Source: Campylobacterales bacterium (lineage in GTDB: Bacteria > Campylobacterota > Campylobacteria > Campylobacterales > Nitratiruptoraceae). Taken from it: a stretch of 5,815 nt of DNA. How positions within the stretch are numbered: position 1 is the first letter of the stretch; every line of letters begins with the position of its first letter. This document shows, in pieces, positions 1-5,815 of this stretch. Made by a program: the position numbers and the translations under genes. The DNA lies in assembly GCA_027068245.1 (NCBI GenBank), contig JAMOUF010000288.1, positions 1 to 5,815 of the forward strand, written 5' to 3'. The notes under the pieces were generated by a model. That model was not told the DNA's origin. It did no database searches and saw only the letters and a program-made list of their open reading frames with translations.

Positions 1-601
1 CTTTTTGAAACGGGTGGGGCACTGCGTCAAAAAATGCTACAGCGGCGGCGAGGCGGTGAAGATTTTGCAAGAGGAGTCTTTCGACCTCCTGATTTTGGAT
101 ATAAACGTGCCCCAAATCGACGGATTTACGCTGATAGACAACCTTCACAAAAAGAACCGCTACACCCCTACCATCTTCATCTCGGCCCTTACCGACATAG
201 AAGATATTCAAAAAGGTTTTGAGCTGGGATGCAAGGACTATATCAAAAAACCTTTCCACCTAAAGGAGCTGCAGCTTCGCATAGAGAAGATTTCCGCCGA
301 AATCGAGGATAAAAAGCATATAATATTAAGCAGAAACTACCGCTACTCTTTGGAAAAAAAGACGCTCTACTTCGATACTACCCCCGTCAAACTATCCAAA
401 AGACAGCTCGAAATCATAGAGCTGCTGGCCAAAAACCGTGGGCTGGTAGTGGACTTCGATATGTTCAGAGAGTTCGTCTACACCGAGGAGTTCGTGGACA
501 ATCCTACCATCAGGGCCGAGATAAGCCGGCTTAAAAAATCTCTGCGGGAGAATTTTATAAAAAACATCCGCGGCCTTGGATATATGATAGAAAATAACTG
601 A
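1..601 (+). CDS. OmpR/PhoB-family response regulator (5' truncated by window)
   Basis: DNA-binding response regulator of a two-component system, lacking its N-terminus. The reading frame is open to the left edge. The TTG at 5-7 is probably an internal Leu, because the text after it (LKRVGHCV) matches the end of receiver helix 1. The first strand and the Asp pair that binds Mg2+ should lie upstream, roughly 20-25 residues missing. Numbering from that TTG, the phospho-acceptor is D32 (LLILDINVP), the conserved Ser is S60 (ISALT) and the conserved Lys is K82 in the KKPF motif. A winged-helix DNA-binding domain occupies about residues 113-196, with a recognition-helix region near NPTIRAEISRLKKSL and the closing hairpin IRGLGYMIE. 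The partner histidine kinase is not visible and may be upstream. The stop is 59 nt before the porin start, so regulation of that promoter is plausible but inferred. Family assignment is very secure; the signal is unknown. Confidence 0.93.
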   Translation, partial: FLKRVGHCVKKCYSGGEAVKILQEESFDLLILDINVPQIDGFTLIDNLHKKNRYTPTIFISALTDIEDIQKGFELGCKDYIKKPFHLKELQLRIEKISAEIEDKKHIILSRNYRYSLEKKTLYFDTTPVKLSKRQLEIIELLAKNRGLVVDFDMFREFVYTEEFVDNPTIRAEISRLKKSLRENFIKNIRGLGYMIENN

Positions 602-603
602 TT

Positions 604-623
604 GCTACACTTACGCTACTCTT
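604..623 (+). promoter_or_regulatory. Candidate response-regulator operator: tandem direct repeat, 11-bp period
   Basis: GCTACACTT (604-612) is followed by GCTACTCTT (615-623). The copies match at 8 of 9 positions and their starts are exactly 11 bp apart. OmpR/PhoB-family regulators typically bind as head-to-tail dimers to direct repeats with about one helical turn of spacing, and such a regulator is encoded immediately upstream. The repeat is seen directly; its role as an operator for that protein is inferred. If the -10 at 630-635 is correct, the repeat would cover the -35 position and part of the spacer, which could fit activation or repression. Two short copies could also occur by chance. 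Confidence 0.38.
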
Positions 624-629
624 TCTTCT

Positions 630-635
630 TACAAT
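630..635 (+). promoter_or_regulatory. Possible -10 element of the porin-actP operon
   Basis: TACAAT differs from the TATAAT consensus at one position and lies in an A/T-rich stretch 25 nt before the porin start codon. No good -35 hexamer sits 17 nt upstream (607-612 reads ACACTT), which is common for Campylobacterota sigma-70 promoters and for activator-dependent promoters. Transcription would start near 642 and give a short leader of about 19 nt carrying the Shine-Dalgarno. This is a single weak motif with no experimental support. Confidence 0.3.
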
Positions 636-649
636 AAAAAATAAATTTT

Positions 650-655
650 AAGGAG
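650..655 (+). promoter_or_regulatory. Shine-Dalgarno of the porin gene
   Basis: AAGGAG lies 5 nt before the ATG at 661. It is the strong ribosome binding site that fixes this start, and the ATG is followed directly by a lysine-rich signal-peptide N-terminus. Confidence 0.8.
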
Positions 656-660
656 AAAGG

Positions 661-1998
661 ATGAAAAAACTCTATCTTAGCTTCGCCTGCGCCGTAAGTT
701 TAATCGCGGGCCAGGAGGCCTCCACTCTTGAAGAGGCTTTTACCCAGGGTAAATTCAACGGTCATATCCGGGCTTTTTACATCAATCGCGACTGGCAGGG
801 GGATTTGTCACAATCCAAAACGAACAAATGGGCCTTTGCGACGGCTATATGGCTGGGTTATGAGACGAAACCCTTTTATGGGGCAAGTCTTGGCATACAG
901 ATGGTGAGCGTAAACGATTTTGGACTAAATCCGGATAAAGAGAAACTAAACACTTCCATTTTGGGCGATAACGGCGAGACGTTCTCCTTCGTACCCCAGG
1001 CATATTTTAAATACGAAAAAGAGAATACTCTTTTCAAAGCGGGTCGTCAAAAAATCTCCACCCCGCTGCTGGCACCGGATGACGCCAGGCTGGTTCCCAC
1101 GTATTTCGAGGCATACACACTTCTAAATACCGATTTGCCGCAAACCACTCTCATAGCCTCGCATGTGACGAAAATAGCACCCGGAACCTTCTTCAACCAA
1201 TATAGAAACCCTCATAAACATGCTCTGGTACTTACCGCCGGATATGGGGCGAACGACAAGGCTTCCATCGGAAAATTCAGCAATATCGGCTGGTATACGG
1301 TGGGGAAAGAGACCAGCGGGGTGTCGTTTATAGGCATTACGAACAAAAGCATAGAAAATCTCTCTTTAACCCTCTACGACTACTACGCCCACGACATACT
1401 CAACGCCCTCTATTTTCAGGCCGACTACAGGTTCGACGCACCATACAAGCCCTATGTGGCCTTTCAATACATCAATGAAAAGGATGTGGGTGAAGGGTAT
1501 ATAAACTATGTGGAAGATATCGATACCTCCAATATCGACGCGAACTACTACGGTATAAAAGCCGGGGCCAGTATCGACGGCGTTTCACTGTATGCTGCTT
1601 ACTCCAAAACGGACAAGAACGAAAATGCGGCCCTGAACGGCTCCGTAATATCTCCATGGGGCGGTATGCCGGCCTTTACGCAGGGTATGGTGACAAGACA
1701 TCAGTTTTTGGCCGATACGAAGGCGTGGAAAGTGGCCGGCTCATACAAATGGAGCGACTTTGGAGTGAACTTGAAAACCGCTTTTTACTACGCATCTTTC
1801 GATGTGGGAAGCGCGAACCCCTACTCACCAGGACATGACTGGACGGCCAAAGAGGCGGGATTCGATTTTATCTACTATCCGGTAAAAAATTTGCAGCTAA
1901 GGTTTAGAGGAAATTTTCCCAGAAGCTTCTACGAGGATAGTGCGGGAAAGGATTTGGGCTGGAACGAGTTTAGATTCATAGTCAACTACTACTTTTAA
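661..1998 (+). CDS. OprD-like outer-membrane porin
   Basis: Probable 445-residue outer-membrane beta-barrel that admits small solutes to the periplasm. Residues 1 to about 16-20 form a Sec signal peptide (MKK, hydrophobic core, then AGQEA). There is no clean AxA site, so the cleavage point is uncertain. The mature N-terminus (LEEAF, then GKFNGHIRAFYINRDW) resembles the OprD-type porins common in Campylobacterota. The rest alternates polar and aromatic residues with many Tyr/Trp/Phe, and the chain ends in VNYYF; a terminal Phe is the usual recognition signal for barrel assembly. The ATG has an AAGGAG site 5 nt upstream. The stop is only 10 nt before the DUF485 gene and its last bases form part of that gene's ribosome site, so the two are surely cotranscribed. 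The linkage to actP suggests acetate or another small carboxylate as substrate (inference); amino acids or peptides, as for some OprD porins, remain possible. Confidence 0.85.
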   Translation: MKKLYLSFACAVSLIAGQEASTLEEAFTQGKFNGHIRAFYINRDWQGDLSQSKTNKWAFATAIWLGYETKPFYGASLGIQMVSVNDFGLNPDKEKLNTSILGDNGETFSFVPQAYFKYEKENTLFKAGRQKISTPLLAPDDARLVPTYFEAYTLLNTDLPQTTLIASHVTKIAPGTFFNQYRNPHKHALVLTAGYGANDKASIGKFSNIGWYTVGKETSGVSFIGITNKSIENLSLTLYDYYAHDILNALYFQADYRFDAPYKPYVAFQYINEKDVGEGYINYVEDIDTSNIDANYYGIKAGASIDGVSLYAAYSKTDKNENAALNGSVISPWGGMPAFTQGMVTRHQFLADTKAWKVAGSYKWSDFGVNLKTAFYYASFDVGSANPYSPGHDWTAKEAGFDFIYYPVKNLQLRFRGNFPRSFYEDSAGKDLGWNEFRFIVNYYF

Positions 1999-2008
1999 AG
2001 GAGATTTT

Positions 2009-2326
2009 ATGAAAAAAGAGGTTTTGGAAAAACTCAAGCAAAACCCAAGACTTTGGGAGCTTATAGAAAGAAGAGAGCGTTTCTCGTGGACGATGGCGAT
2101 AATTTTGCTGATAGGATATTACAGCTATATCCTGGTAATCGCCTTCGACCCGAAGCTTCTTGGCAGGCCCATCAAGGAGGGAATGGTTACGACCATAGGT
2201 ATACCTGTGGGTATCGGCGTGATAGTGTTCGCTTTCATCCTCACAGGAATTTATGTCTATAAGGCGAACAAGGAGTTTGATGTGATAACGAAAGAGCTGC
2301 AAGAGTCTGTAAAGGATCTGCTATGA
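2009..2326 (+). CDS. yjcH: DUF485 inner-membrane protein, YjcH-like partner of ActP
   Basis: Small 105-residue membrane protein of the DUF485 family, which is usually encoded directly before acetate permease genes (acs-yjcH-actP in E. coli). The N-terminal region is charged (residues 1-26, with ERRERFSW at its end). There are two membrane segments at about 27-46 and 62-83. The loop between them carries FDPKLLGRP, and the second segment carries the family signature [14 protein letters not shown] followed by [13 protein letters not shown]. The short C-terminal tail is amphipathic. AAGGAG at 1998-2003, overlapping the porin stop, lies 5 nt before the ATG. The last codons overlap the actP start as ATGA (2323-2326), indicating translational coupling. 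The biochemical role is not established; a subunit or assembly partner of ActP is the usual guess. The symbol rests on family and context. Confidence 0.9.
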   Translation: MKKEVLEKLKQNPRLWELIERRERFSWTMAIILLIGYYSYILVIAFDPKLLGRPIKEGMVTTIGIPVGIGVIVFAFILTGIYVYKANKEFDVITKELQESVKDLL

Positions 2327-3966
2327 AAAAAGCGCTGTTGTTACTCCTTCCATCAATTGCCCTGCTGGCTGCCGGAAGCGCACAGGTAAGTGGAAAGAGG
2401 GATTTGAACATATCCGCCATAGTTATGTTTTTGCTGTTCGTGGCTCTTACGCTTTTTATCACCTACTGGGCCGCAAAAAGAACCAGAACCGCCAAAGACT
2501 TCTACACAGCCGGAGGGGGGATAACCGGACTTCAAAACGGCCTGGCCCTGGCCGGGGACTATATGTCGGCCGCGTCGTTTCTGGGAATATCGGGCCTTGT
2601 CTATCTAAAAGGGTATGACGGGCTTATCTACTCCATAGGATTTTTGGTGGGATGGCCATTCGTTCTGTTTTTGATAGCGGAGAAACTGAGAAACCTGGGT
2701 AAATACACCTTCGCCGACGTGGTAAGTTTCAGACTCAAACCCGGCCCAACCAGAACATTGGCGGCTTTGGGCTCCATTGCCACGGTACTGCTCTATCTGA
2801 TAGCGCAGATGGTGGGAAGCGGAAAGCTTATCCAGGTGCTCTTTGGGCTAAACTACGCCTACGCCGTTATCATCGTCGGCGTTTTGATGATTCTTTACGT
2901 CACCTTTGGCGGAATGCTCGCCACCACATGGGTTCAGATAATAAAAGCGGTCTTGCTGCTGGCTGGCGCCACTTTTATGGCACTTGCGGTTATGGTCCAT
3001 TTCGGGTTCAGTCTGGAGGCTCTTTTTGAAAAAGCGGTCCAGACCCATCCCGATGGCATAAAAATCATGGAGCCGGGCGGCCTCGTTAGCGACCCGATAT
3101 CGGCAATATCGCTGGGGATTGCCCTGATGTTCGGGCTGGCCGGACTGCCTCACATCCTGATGAGGTTCTTTACCGTGGCCGATGCGAAAGAGGCCAGAAA
3201 GTCGGTCTTTTTCGCTACGGGATTTATAGGCTATTTCTATGTTCTAACCTTTATCATAGGCTTTGGAGCCATCGTTTTCGTTATGAAAAACCCCCAGTAT
3301 CTCGACGAGACGGGTAAAATCATCGGCGGAAACAATATGGCCGCCATCCATCTGGCCCATGCGGTAGGAGGCAACTTCTTCCTGGGATTTATCTCGGCCG
3401 TGGCCTTCGCTACGATTTTGGCGGTGGTATCGGGCCTTACCCTCGCAGGTGCCAGTGCGATTTCACACGACCTTTACGCAAGCGTCATAAAAAAGGGGAA
3501 AGTGGATGAGATAACGGAGATGAAGGTGTCAAAAATCGCCACGCTGATTATCGGTATATTGGCTATCCTTTTGGGTATCGCCTTTGAGAAACAAAACATC
3601 GCCTTTATGGTTGGACTGGCCTTCGCGATAGCGGCAAGCGCCAACTTTCCGGTACTCTTTTTGAGTATGTACTGGAAAGGGCTTACGACGAAAGGAGCTT
3701 TTAGAGGCGGGCTGCTTGGACTTTTGACGGCTATAATACTGGTGATTTTGGGGCCGACTGTCTGGGTGGACGTACTTGGAAACCCCGAACCCATATTCCC
3801 ATACAAATATCCGGCACTCTTTAGCGTAACGGTAGCCTTTATAGGCATCTGGTTTTTCAGTATCATAGACAACTCCCCTGAAGCAAAGGAGGAGAGGGAG
3901 AAATTCGAGGCCCAGTTTATCCGGGCTTTGACGGGTATTGGCGCAGAAGGTGCTTCGAAACATTAA
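2323..3966 (+). CDS. actP: ActP-type cation:acetate symporter (sodium:solute symporter family)
   Basis: Inner-membrane secondary transporter of the SSS family that imports acetate, and in some relatives glycolate or other short carboxylates, driven by a cation gradient. At 547 residues it is about the length of E. coli ActP (549 from memory) and is collinear with it. It has a cleavable-looking leader at 1-20, as E. coli ActP does, followed by roughly 13 hydrophobic segments. Conserved blocks include [17 protein letters not shown] (59-75), [13 protein letters not shown] (78-90), GFLVGWP (106-112), [15 protein letters not shown] (196-210), [12 protein letters not shown] (274-285), [17 protein letters not shown] (335-351), the SSS signature around [16 protein letters not shown] (370-385) and [19 protein letters not shown] (425-443). 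AAGGA at 2312-2316 lies 6 nt before the ATG, which overlaps the DUF485 stop. No acetyl-CoA synthetase gene is in the window, unlike E. coli. Family is near certain; the exact substrate is inferred. Confidence 0.95.
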   Translation: MKKALLLLLPSIALLAAGSAQVSGKRDLNISAIVMFLLFVALTLFITYWAAKRTRTAKDFYTAGGGITGLQNGLALAGDYMSAASFLGISGLVYLKGYDGLIYSIGFLVGWPFVLFLIAEKLRNLGKYTFADVVSFRLKPGPTRTLAALGSIATVLLYLIAQMVGSGKLIQVLFGLNYAYAVIIVGVLMILYVTFGGMLATTWVQIIKAVLLLAGATFMALAVMVHFGFSLEALFEKAVQTHPDGIKIMEPGGLVSDPISAISLGIALMFGLAGLPHILMRFFTVADAKEARKSVFFATGFIGYFYVLTFIIGFGAIVFVMKNPQYLDETGKIIGGNNMAAIHLAHAVGGNFFLGFISAVAFATILAVVSGLTLAGASAISHDLYASVIKKGKVDEITEMKVSKIATLIIGILAILLGIAFEKQNIAFMVGLAFAIAASANFPVLFLSMYWKGLTTKGAFRGGLLGLLTAIILVILGPTVWVDVLGNPEPIFPYKYPALFSVTVAFIGIWFFSIIDNSPEAKEEREKFEAQFIRALTGIGAEGASKH

Positions 3967-3967
3967 A

Positions 3968-3989
3968 AAAAGCGGCTTTTGCCGCTTTT
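3968..3989 (+). terminator. Rho-independent-type hairpin after actP
   Basis: AAAAGCGGC (3968-3976) pairs perfectly with GCCGCTTTT (3981-3989) around a TTTT loop, giving a 9-bp stem with a 5-bp G/C core. It begins just after the actP stop. On the plus strand the T run is only four bases and is followed by AAAGG, so termination may be partial. Read on the minus strand the same hairpin is followed by seven T residues, a better terminator, but no minus-strand gene is seen here. It likely ends or attenuates the porin-actP transcript. Confidence 0.65.
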
Positions 3990-3994
3990 AAAGG
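3990..3994 (+). promoter_or_regulatory. Shine-Dalgarno of the DUF294 gene, abutting the hairpin
   Basis: AAAGG starts at the base immediately after the hairpin and lies 6 nt before the ATG at 4001. The ribosome site is therefore not occluded by the stem but directly flanks it, so the folded hairpin could affect initiation or read-through could set expression. The match is moderate, and no better start is nearby. Confidence 0.55.
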
Positions 3995-4000
3995 CAGATT

Positions 4001-5740
4001 ATGGATGAGATAAGAGATTTTTTAGGCTCAATACACCCCTTTGACACTCTTACTCCAACCCAGCTGGAAAAAATCGTGGAAAATACCGACATAGGTTACT
4101 ATCTCGAGGGTGAAAATATTGAGCCTGAGAAATTTTTTGTGGTGTTGAAAGGAAGCGTGGGGGAGATAAAAGAGGGCGAGATGGTCGATATCTATTTCGA
4201 AAAGGACGGTTTTGACGCAAAAGCGCTCATAAAAGGGAGCGACTCCAGCTTTACGGCCCAGGAGGAGACGCTTTTGTACGAGATAGACAAAGAGGCCTTT
4301 TTGAGCGTTTTCGACCAGAACAGGGAGTTCAAAAACTACTTTTTGCAAGGCATAGCCCATAAAATCGAAAAATACAAAGAGCAAAAATCCCTAACCAGCT
4401 TTTCTGACATACTATCCGCAAAAATCAAGGATTTAAAACTAAACAGGATAACCTTCGTAACCTCCGATACCCCGATAAAGAAGGCCGTTGAAAAGCTTGA
4501 GAGGGTTTTGGGGGTAAAAAGGGAAAAAGATATCGGTATAGTGACGGCTACGGATTTAAAGAAGGTGATTGAAAACGAGCTGGATTTTCATACACCTGTA
4601 GATGCCATTACAAATTACGACATAGTAAAAGTGGATAAAGAGAGTTTTTTGTTCAACGCTTTGCTTTTGATGACGAAAAAGGGAATAGAACATCTTTTGG
4701 TGGAGGAGGATGGCAAGATAGCGGGCTCACTGGAGCTGAGCGATGTTTTGAGTTTTTTTTCCAACCAGAGCTACCTGCTGGCAAAAAAGATAGAGGGTGC
4801 CTCCGATATAGAGGAGCTTAAAGATGTGAAAAAACAGTTGGAAAACATCGTGAAAAATCTATTTAGCAAAGGTTCCAAAAGCCGCTATACGGCCAAACTC
4901 ATCAGTGAACTGAACCAGAAGCTGTATAAAAAGGTATATGAGCTTACATTTGGCGCCCCCGGAACGCTTTTGCTGCTTGGAAGCGAGGGGCGTGGGGAGC
5001 AGCTGCTAAAGACGGACCAGGACAACGCCTTTATAGTATCCAAAGAGGAGGATTTGGAAGATGCCAGGGCCAGGGCCACCCGTTTTACCGAGGCCCTGTT
5101 GGAGATTGGCTTTCCAAAATGCCCCGGCGGCGTGATGGTTAGCAACCCACTTTGGTGTCAGACATACGAGGGGTTTAAAAACAGCGTCACCTCCTGGATT
5201 TTGAACCCCACCCAGGAAAACCTGTTGAATCTCTCTATATTTTTTGACGCCTCCGCTTTGGGCGATGAGGAGCCGCTGAAAAAACTCAAAAAAATCATCT
5301 TCGAGCTGACGGCCCAAAACAGTGGCTTTTTTTCCCATATTGCCAAACCTGCCGTAAGCTTTGAGAGACCTTTTGGTTTTTTGAACCGGCTCAAAGAGAA
5401 GATAGACATAAAAAAAGGTGGGATTTTCCCGGTGGTCCACGGAGCCAGGGTGTTGGCGATGGAGCATCGGATATTTGAGACGAACAGCGTAGAGAGGCTT
5501 AAAACAGTAAGCGACATGGGGATACTGGATAAAAAGTTCACCACCGATTTGATAGAGAGCTATGACATACTGCAAAATTTCAGGCTTAAAAACTATTTTC
5601 AACATAACGGTTTTGGAAATATGGTGGATATAAAGGAGCTAAACAAACTGGAGCGGGACTTGCTAAAAGAGTCTTTGAAAATCGTTGACGAGTTCAAAGG
5701 CTTCTTGCGATACCACTATAGACTGGATATGGTGGAATGA
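4001..5740 (+). CDS. cNMP-like/CBS/DUF294 putative nucleotidyltransferase
   Basis: A 579-residue soluble protein with three parts. Residues 1 to about 125 resemble a cyclic-nucleotide-binding (CAP_ED) fold (LGSIHPFDTLTPTQLEKI, then FFVVLKGSVGEI). The usual phosphate-binding cassette with its conserved Arg is not recognisable. Residues about 150-255 form a CBS pair, with GIVTATDLKKVI (179-190) and IAGSLELSDVL (240-250) as the ends of the two motifs; the first is shortened. Residues about 290-435 are the GlnD-like nucleotidyltransferase domain, with GSEGRGEQ (327-334) and TDQDN (338-342); D339 and D341 are the likely metal ligands. CPGGVMVSNPLW (374-385) is also characteristic. The DUF294 C-terminal helical region follows, with GGIFPVVHGARVLAM (473-487). 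The enzymatic substrate is unknown. By analogy with GlnD it may nucleotidylate a protein in response to ligands bound by the CBS pair (inference). The gene stop overlaps the exonuclease start. The architecture assignment is strong, the function open. Confidence 0.9.
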   Translation: MDEIRDFLGSIHPFDTLTPTQLEKIVENTDIGYYLEGENIEPEKFFVVLKGSVGEIKEGEMVDIYFEKDGFDAKALIKGSDSSFTAQEETLLYEIDKEAFLSVFDQNREFKNYFLQGIAHKIEKYKEQKSLTSFSDILSAKIKDLKLNRITFVTSDTPIKKAVEKLERVLGVKREKDIGIVTATDLKKVIENELDFHTPVDAITNYDIVKVDKESFLFNALLLMTKKGIEHLLVEEDGKIAGSLELSDVLSFFSNQSYLLAKKIEGASDIEELKDVKKQLENIVKNLFSKGSKSRYTAKLISELNQKLYKKVYELTFGAPGTLLLLGSEGRGEQLLKTDQDNAFIVSKEEDLEDARARATRFTEALLEIGFPKCPGGVMVSNPLWCQTYEGFKNSVTSWILNPTQENLLNLSIFFDASALGDEEPLKKLKKIIFELTAQNSGFFSHIAKPAVSFERPFGFLNRLKEKIDIKKGGIFPVVHGARVLAMEHRIFETNSVERLKTVSDMGILDKKFTTDLIESYDILQNFRLKNYFQHNGFGNMVDIKELNKLERDLLKESLKIVDEFKGFLRYHYRLDMVE

Positions 5741-5815
5741 GGTTTTTGCAAAAGTGGCTCTACAAGGGGGAGTTCGAATTTTTATTCGAAAAACCTGAGA
5801 GCGAGGAGGTAGTGG
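5737..5815 (+). CDS. Probable DnaQ-family 3'-5' exonuclease (3' truncated by window)
   Basis: Only the first 26 codons are present. The ATG overlaps the preceding stop (ATGA, 5737-5740), which argues for translational coupling; only a weak GGTGG lies just upstream as a ribosome site. The peptide includes FLQKWLYKG and then FEFLFEKPESEEVV. This matches the N-terminal lead-in of DnaQ-like exonucleases often encoded beside actP and DUF294 genes, in which a segment like FLFEPP..DE.V runs straight into the first catalytic strand (DxETTG). That catalytic motif would begin a few codons beyond the window and cannot be seen. The call therefore rests on a short match plus gene order; the frame being a real gene is well supported by the overlap. 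Confidence 0.6.
   Translation, partial: MRFLQKWLYKGEFEFLFEKPESEEVV

Noticed and set aside
5..7. TTG as the start codon of the response regulator
   Set aside because: Starting here would remove the first strand and acidic pair of the receiver domain, and no ribosome site can be judged. The frame is open to the window edge, so the gene is treated as truncated.
2323..2382. N-terminal hydrophobic leader of ActP as an unusual fusion or a misplaced start
   Set aside because: E. coli ActP carries a similar leader, and the ATGA overlap with the DUF485 gene plus AAGGA 6 nt upstream support this start, so it is ordinary for the family.
3474..3963. Two minus-strand open frames of 132 and 144 codons opposite the end of actP
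   Set aside because: They mirror strongly conserved actP codons, overlap each other in different frames and show no family features. The T-rich minus-strand side of the 3968-3989 hairpin does not by itself support a gene there.
4753..4760. Run of eight T in the DUF294 gene (also seven T at 5327-5333), considered as a phase-variable tract
   Set aside because: The runs are short and of A/T type, encode ordinary Phe-rich segments, and the frame is intact. Phase-variable tracts in this group are usually longer G/C runs.
5006..5605. Long open frame of 199 codons on the minus strand inside the DUF294 gene
   Set aside because: It lies wholly opposite a well-supported gene, has no recognisable domain or good ribosome site, and its composition reads as the complement of the real gene.
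5773..5790. Perfect 7-bp inverted repeat TTCGAAT / ATTCGAA with a TTTT loop near the right edge
   Set aside because: It lies inside the exonuclease coding start and is explained by the repeated Phe-Glu codons of FEFLFE. The stem is A/T-rich and weak.

Overview
The window is a compact, all-plus-strand stretch of bacterial chromosome built around a probable acetate/short-carboxylate uptake module. Order: OmpR-type response regulator (5' end cut by the window), OprD-like outer-membrane porin, small DUF485 membrane protein (YjcH-like), ActP-type sodium:solute symporter, a hairpin, a three-part putative nucleotidyltransferase (cNMP-like / CBS pair / DUF294), and the first 26 codons of a probable DnaQ-family 3'-5' exonuclease. 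The host is most likely a Campylobacterota (epsilonproteobacterial) species. The main reason is the mature porin N-terminus, with its LEEAF...G...RAFY..RDW pattern typical of porins in that group; A/T-rich spacers, frequent AGA/ATA codons and tight gene packing fit as well. I cannot name a genus.

Layout: 1-601 is the regulator. Positions 602-660 are the only sizeable gap and hold a tandem 11-bp-period repeat, a possible -10 and a clear Shine-Dalgarno. Positions 661-3966 hold porin, DUF485 and actP as one tight unit (10-nt gap, then a 4-nt ATGA overlap). Positions 3968-3989 form a 9-bp hairpin just after the actP stop. Positions 4001-5740 encode the DUF294 protein, which overlaps the exonuclease start by 4 nt (5737-5740). 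No intergenic stretch exceeds 300 bases. I saw no RNA gene, mobile element, CRISPR array or insertion sequence.

Proposed working model (inference): the substrate crosses the outer membrane through the porin and the inner membrane through ActP, with the DUF485 protein as its usual small partner. The upstream regulator may control the porin promoter through the tandem repeat. The DUF294 protein and exonuclease look like a translationally coupled pair next to actP. I recall the actP/DUF294/exonuclease neighbourhood from other proteobacteria, which suggests a regulatory or modifying role linked to acetate uptake, but the target is unknown. The genes themselves belong to known families. The less explained parts are the candidate operator, the hairpin beside the next ribosome binding site, and the DUF294 protein, whose nucleotidyltransferase motif is intact while its cNMP-like domain looks degenerate.
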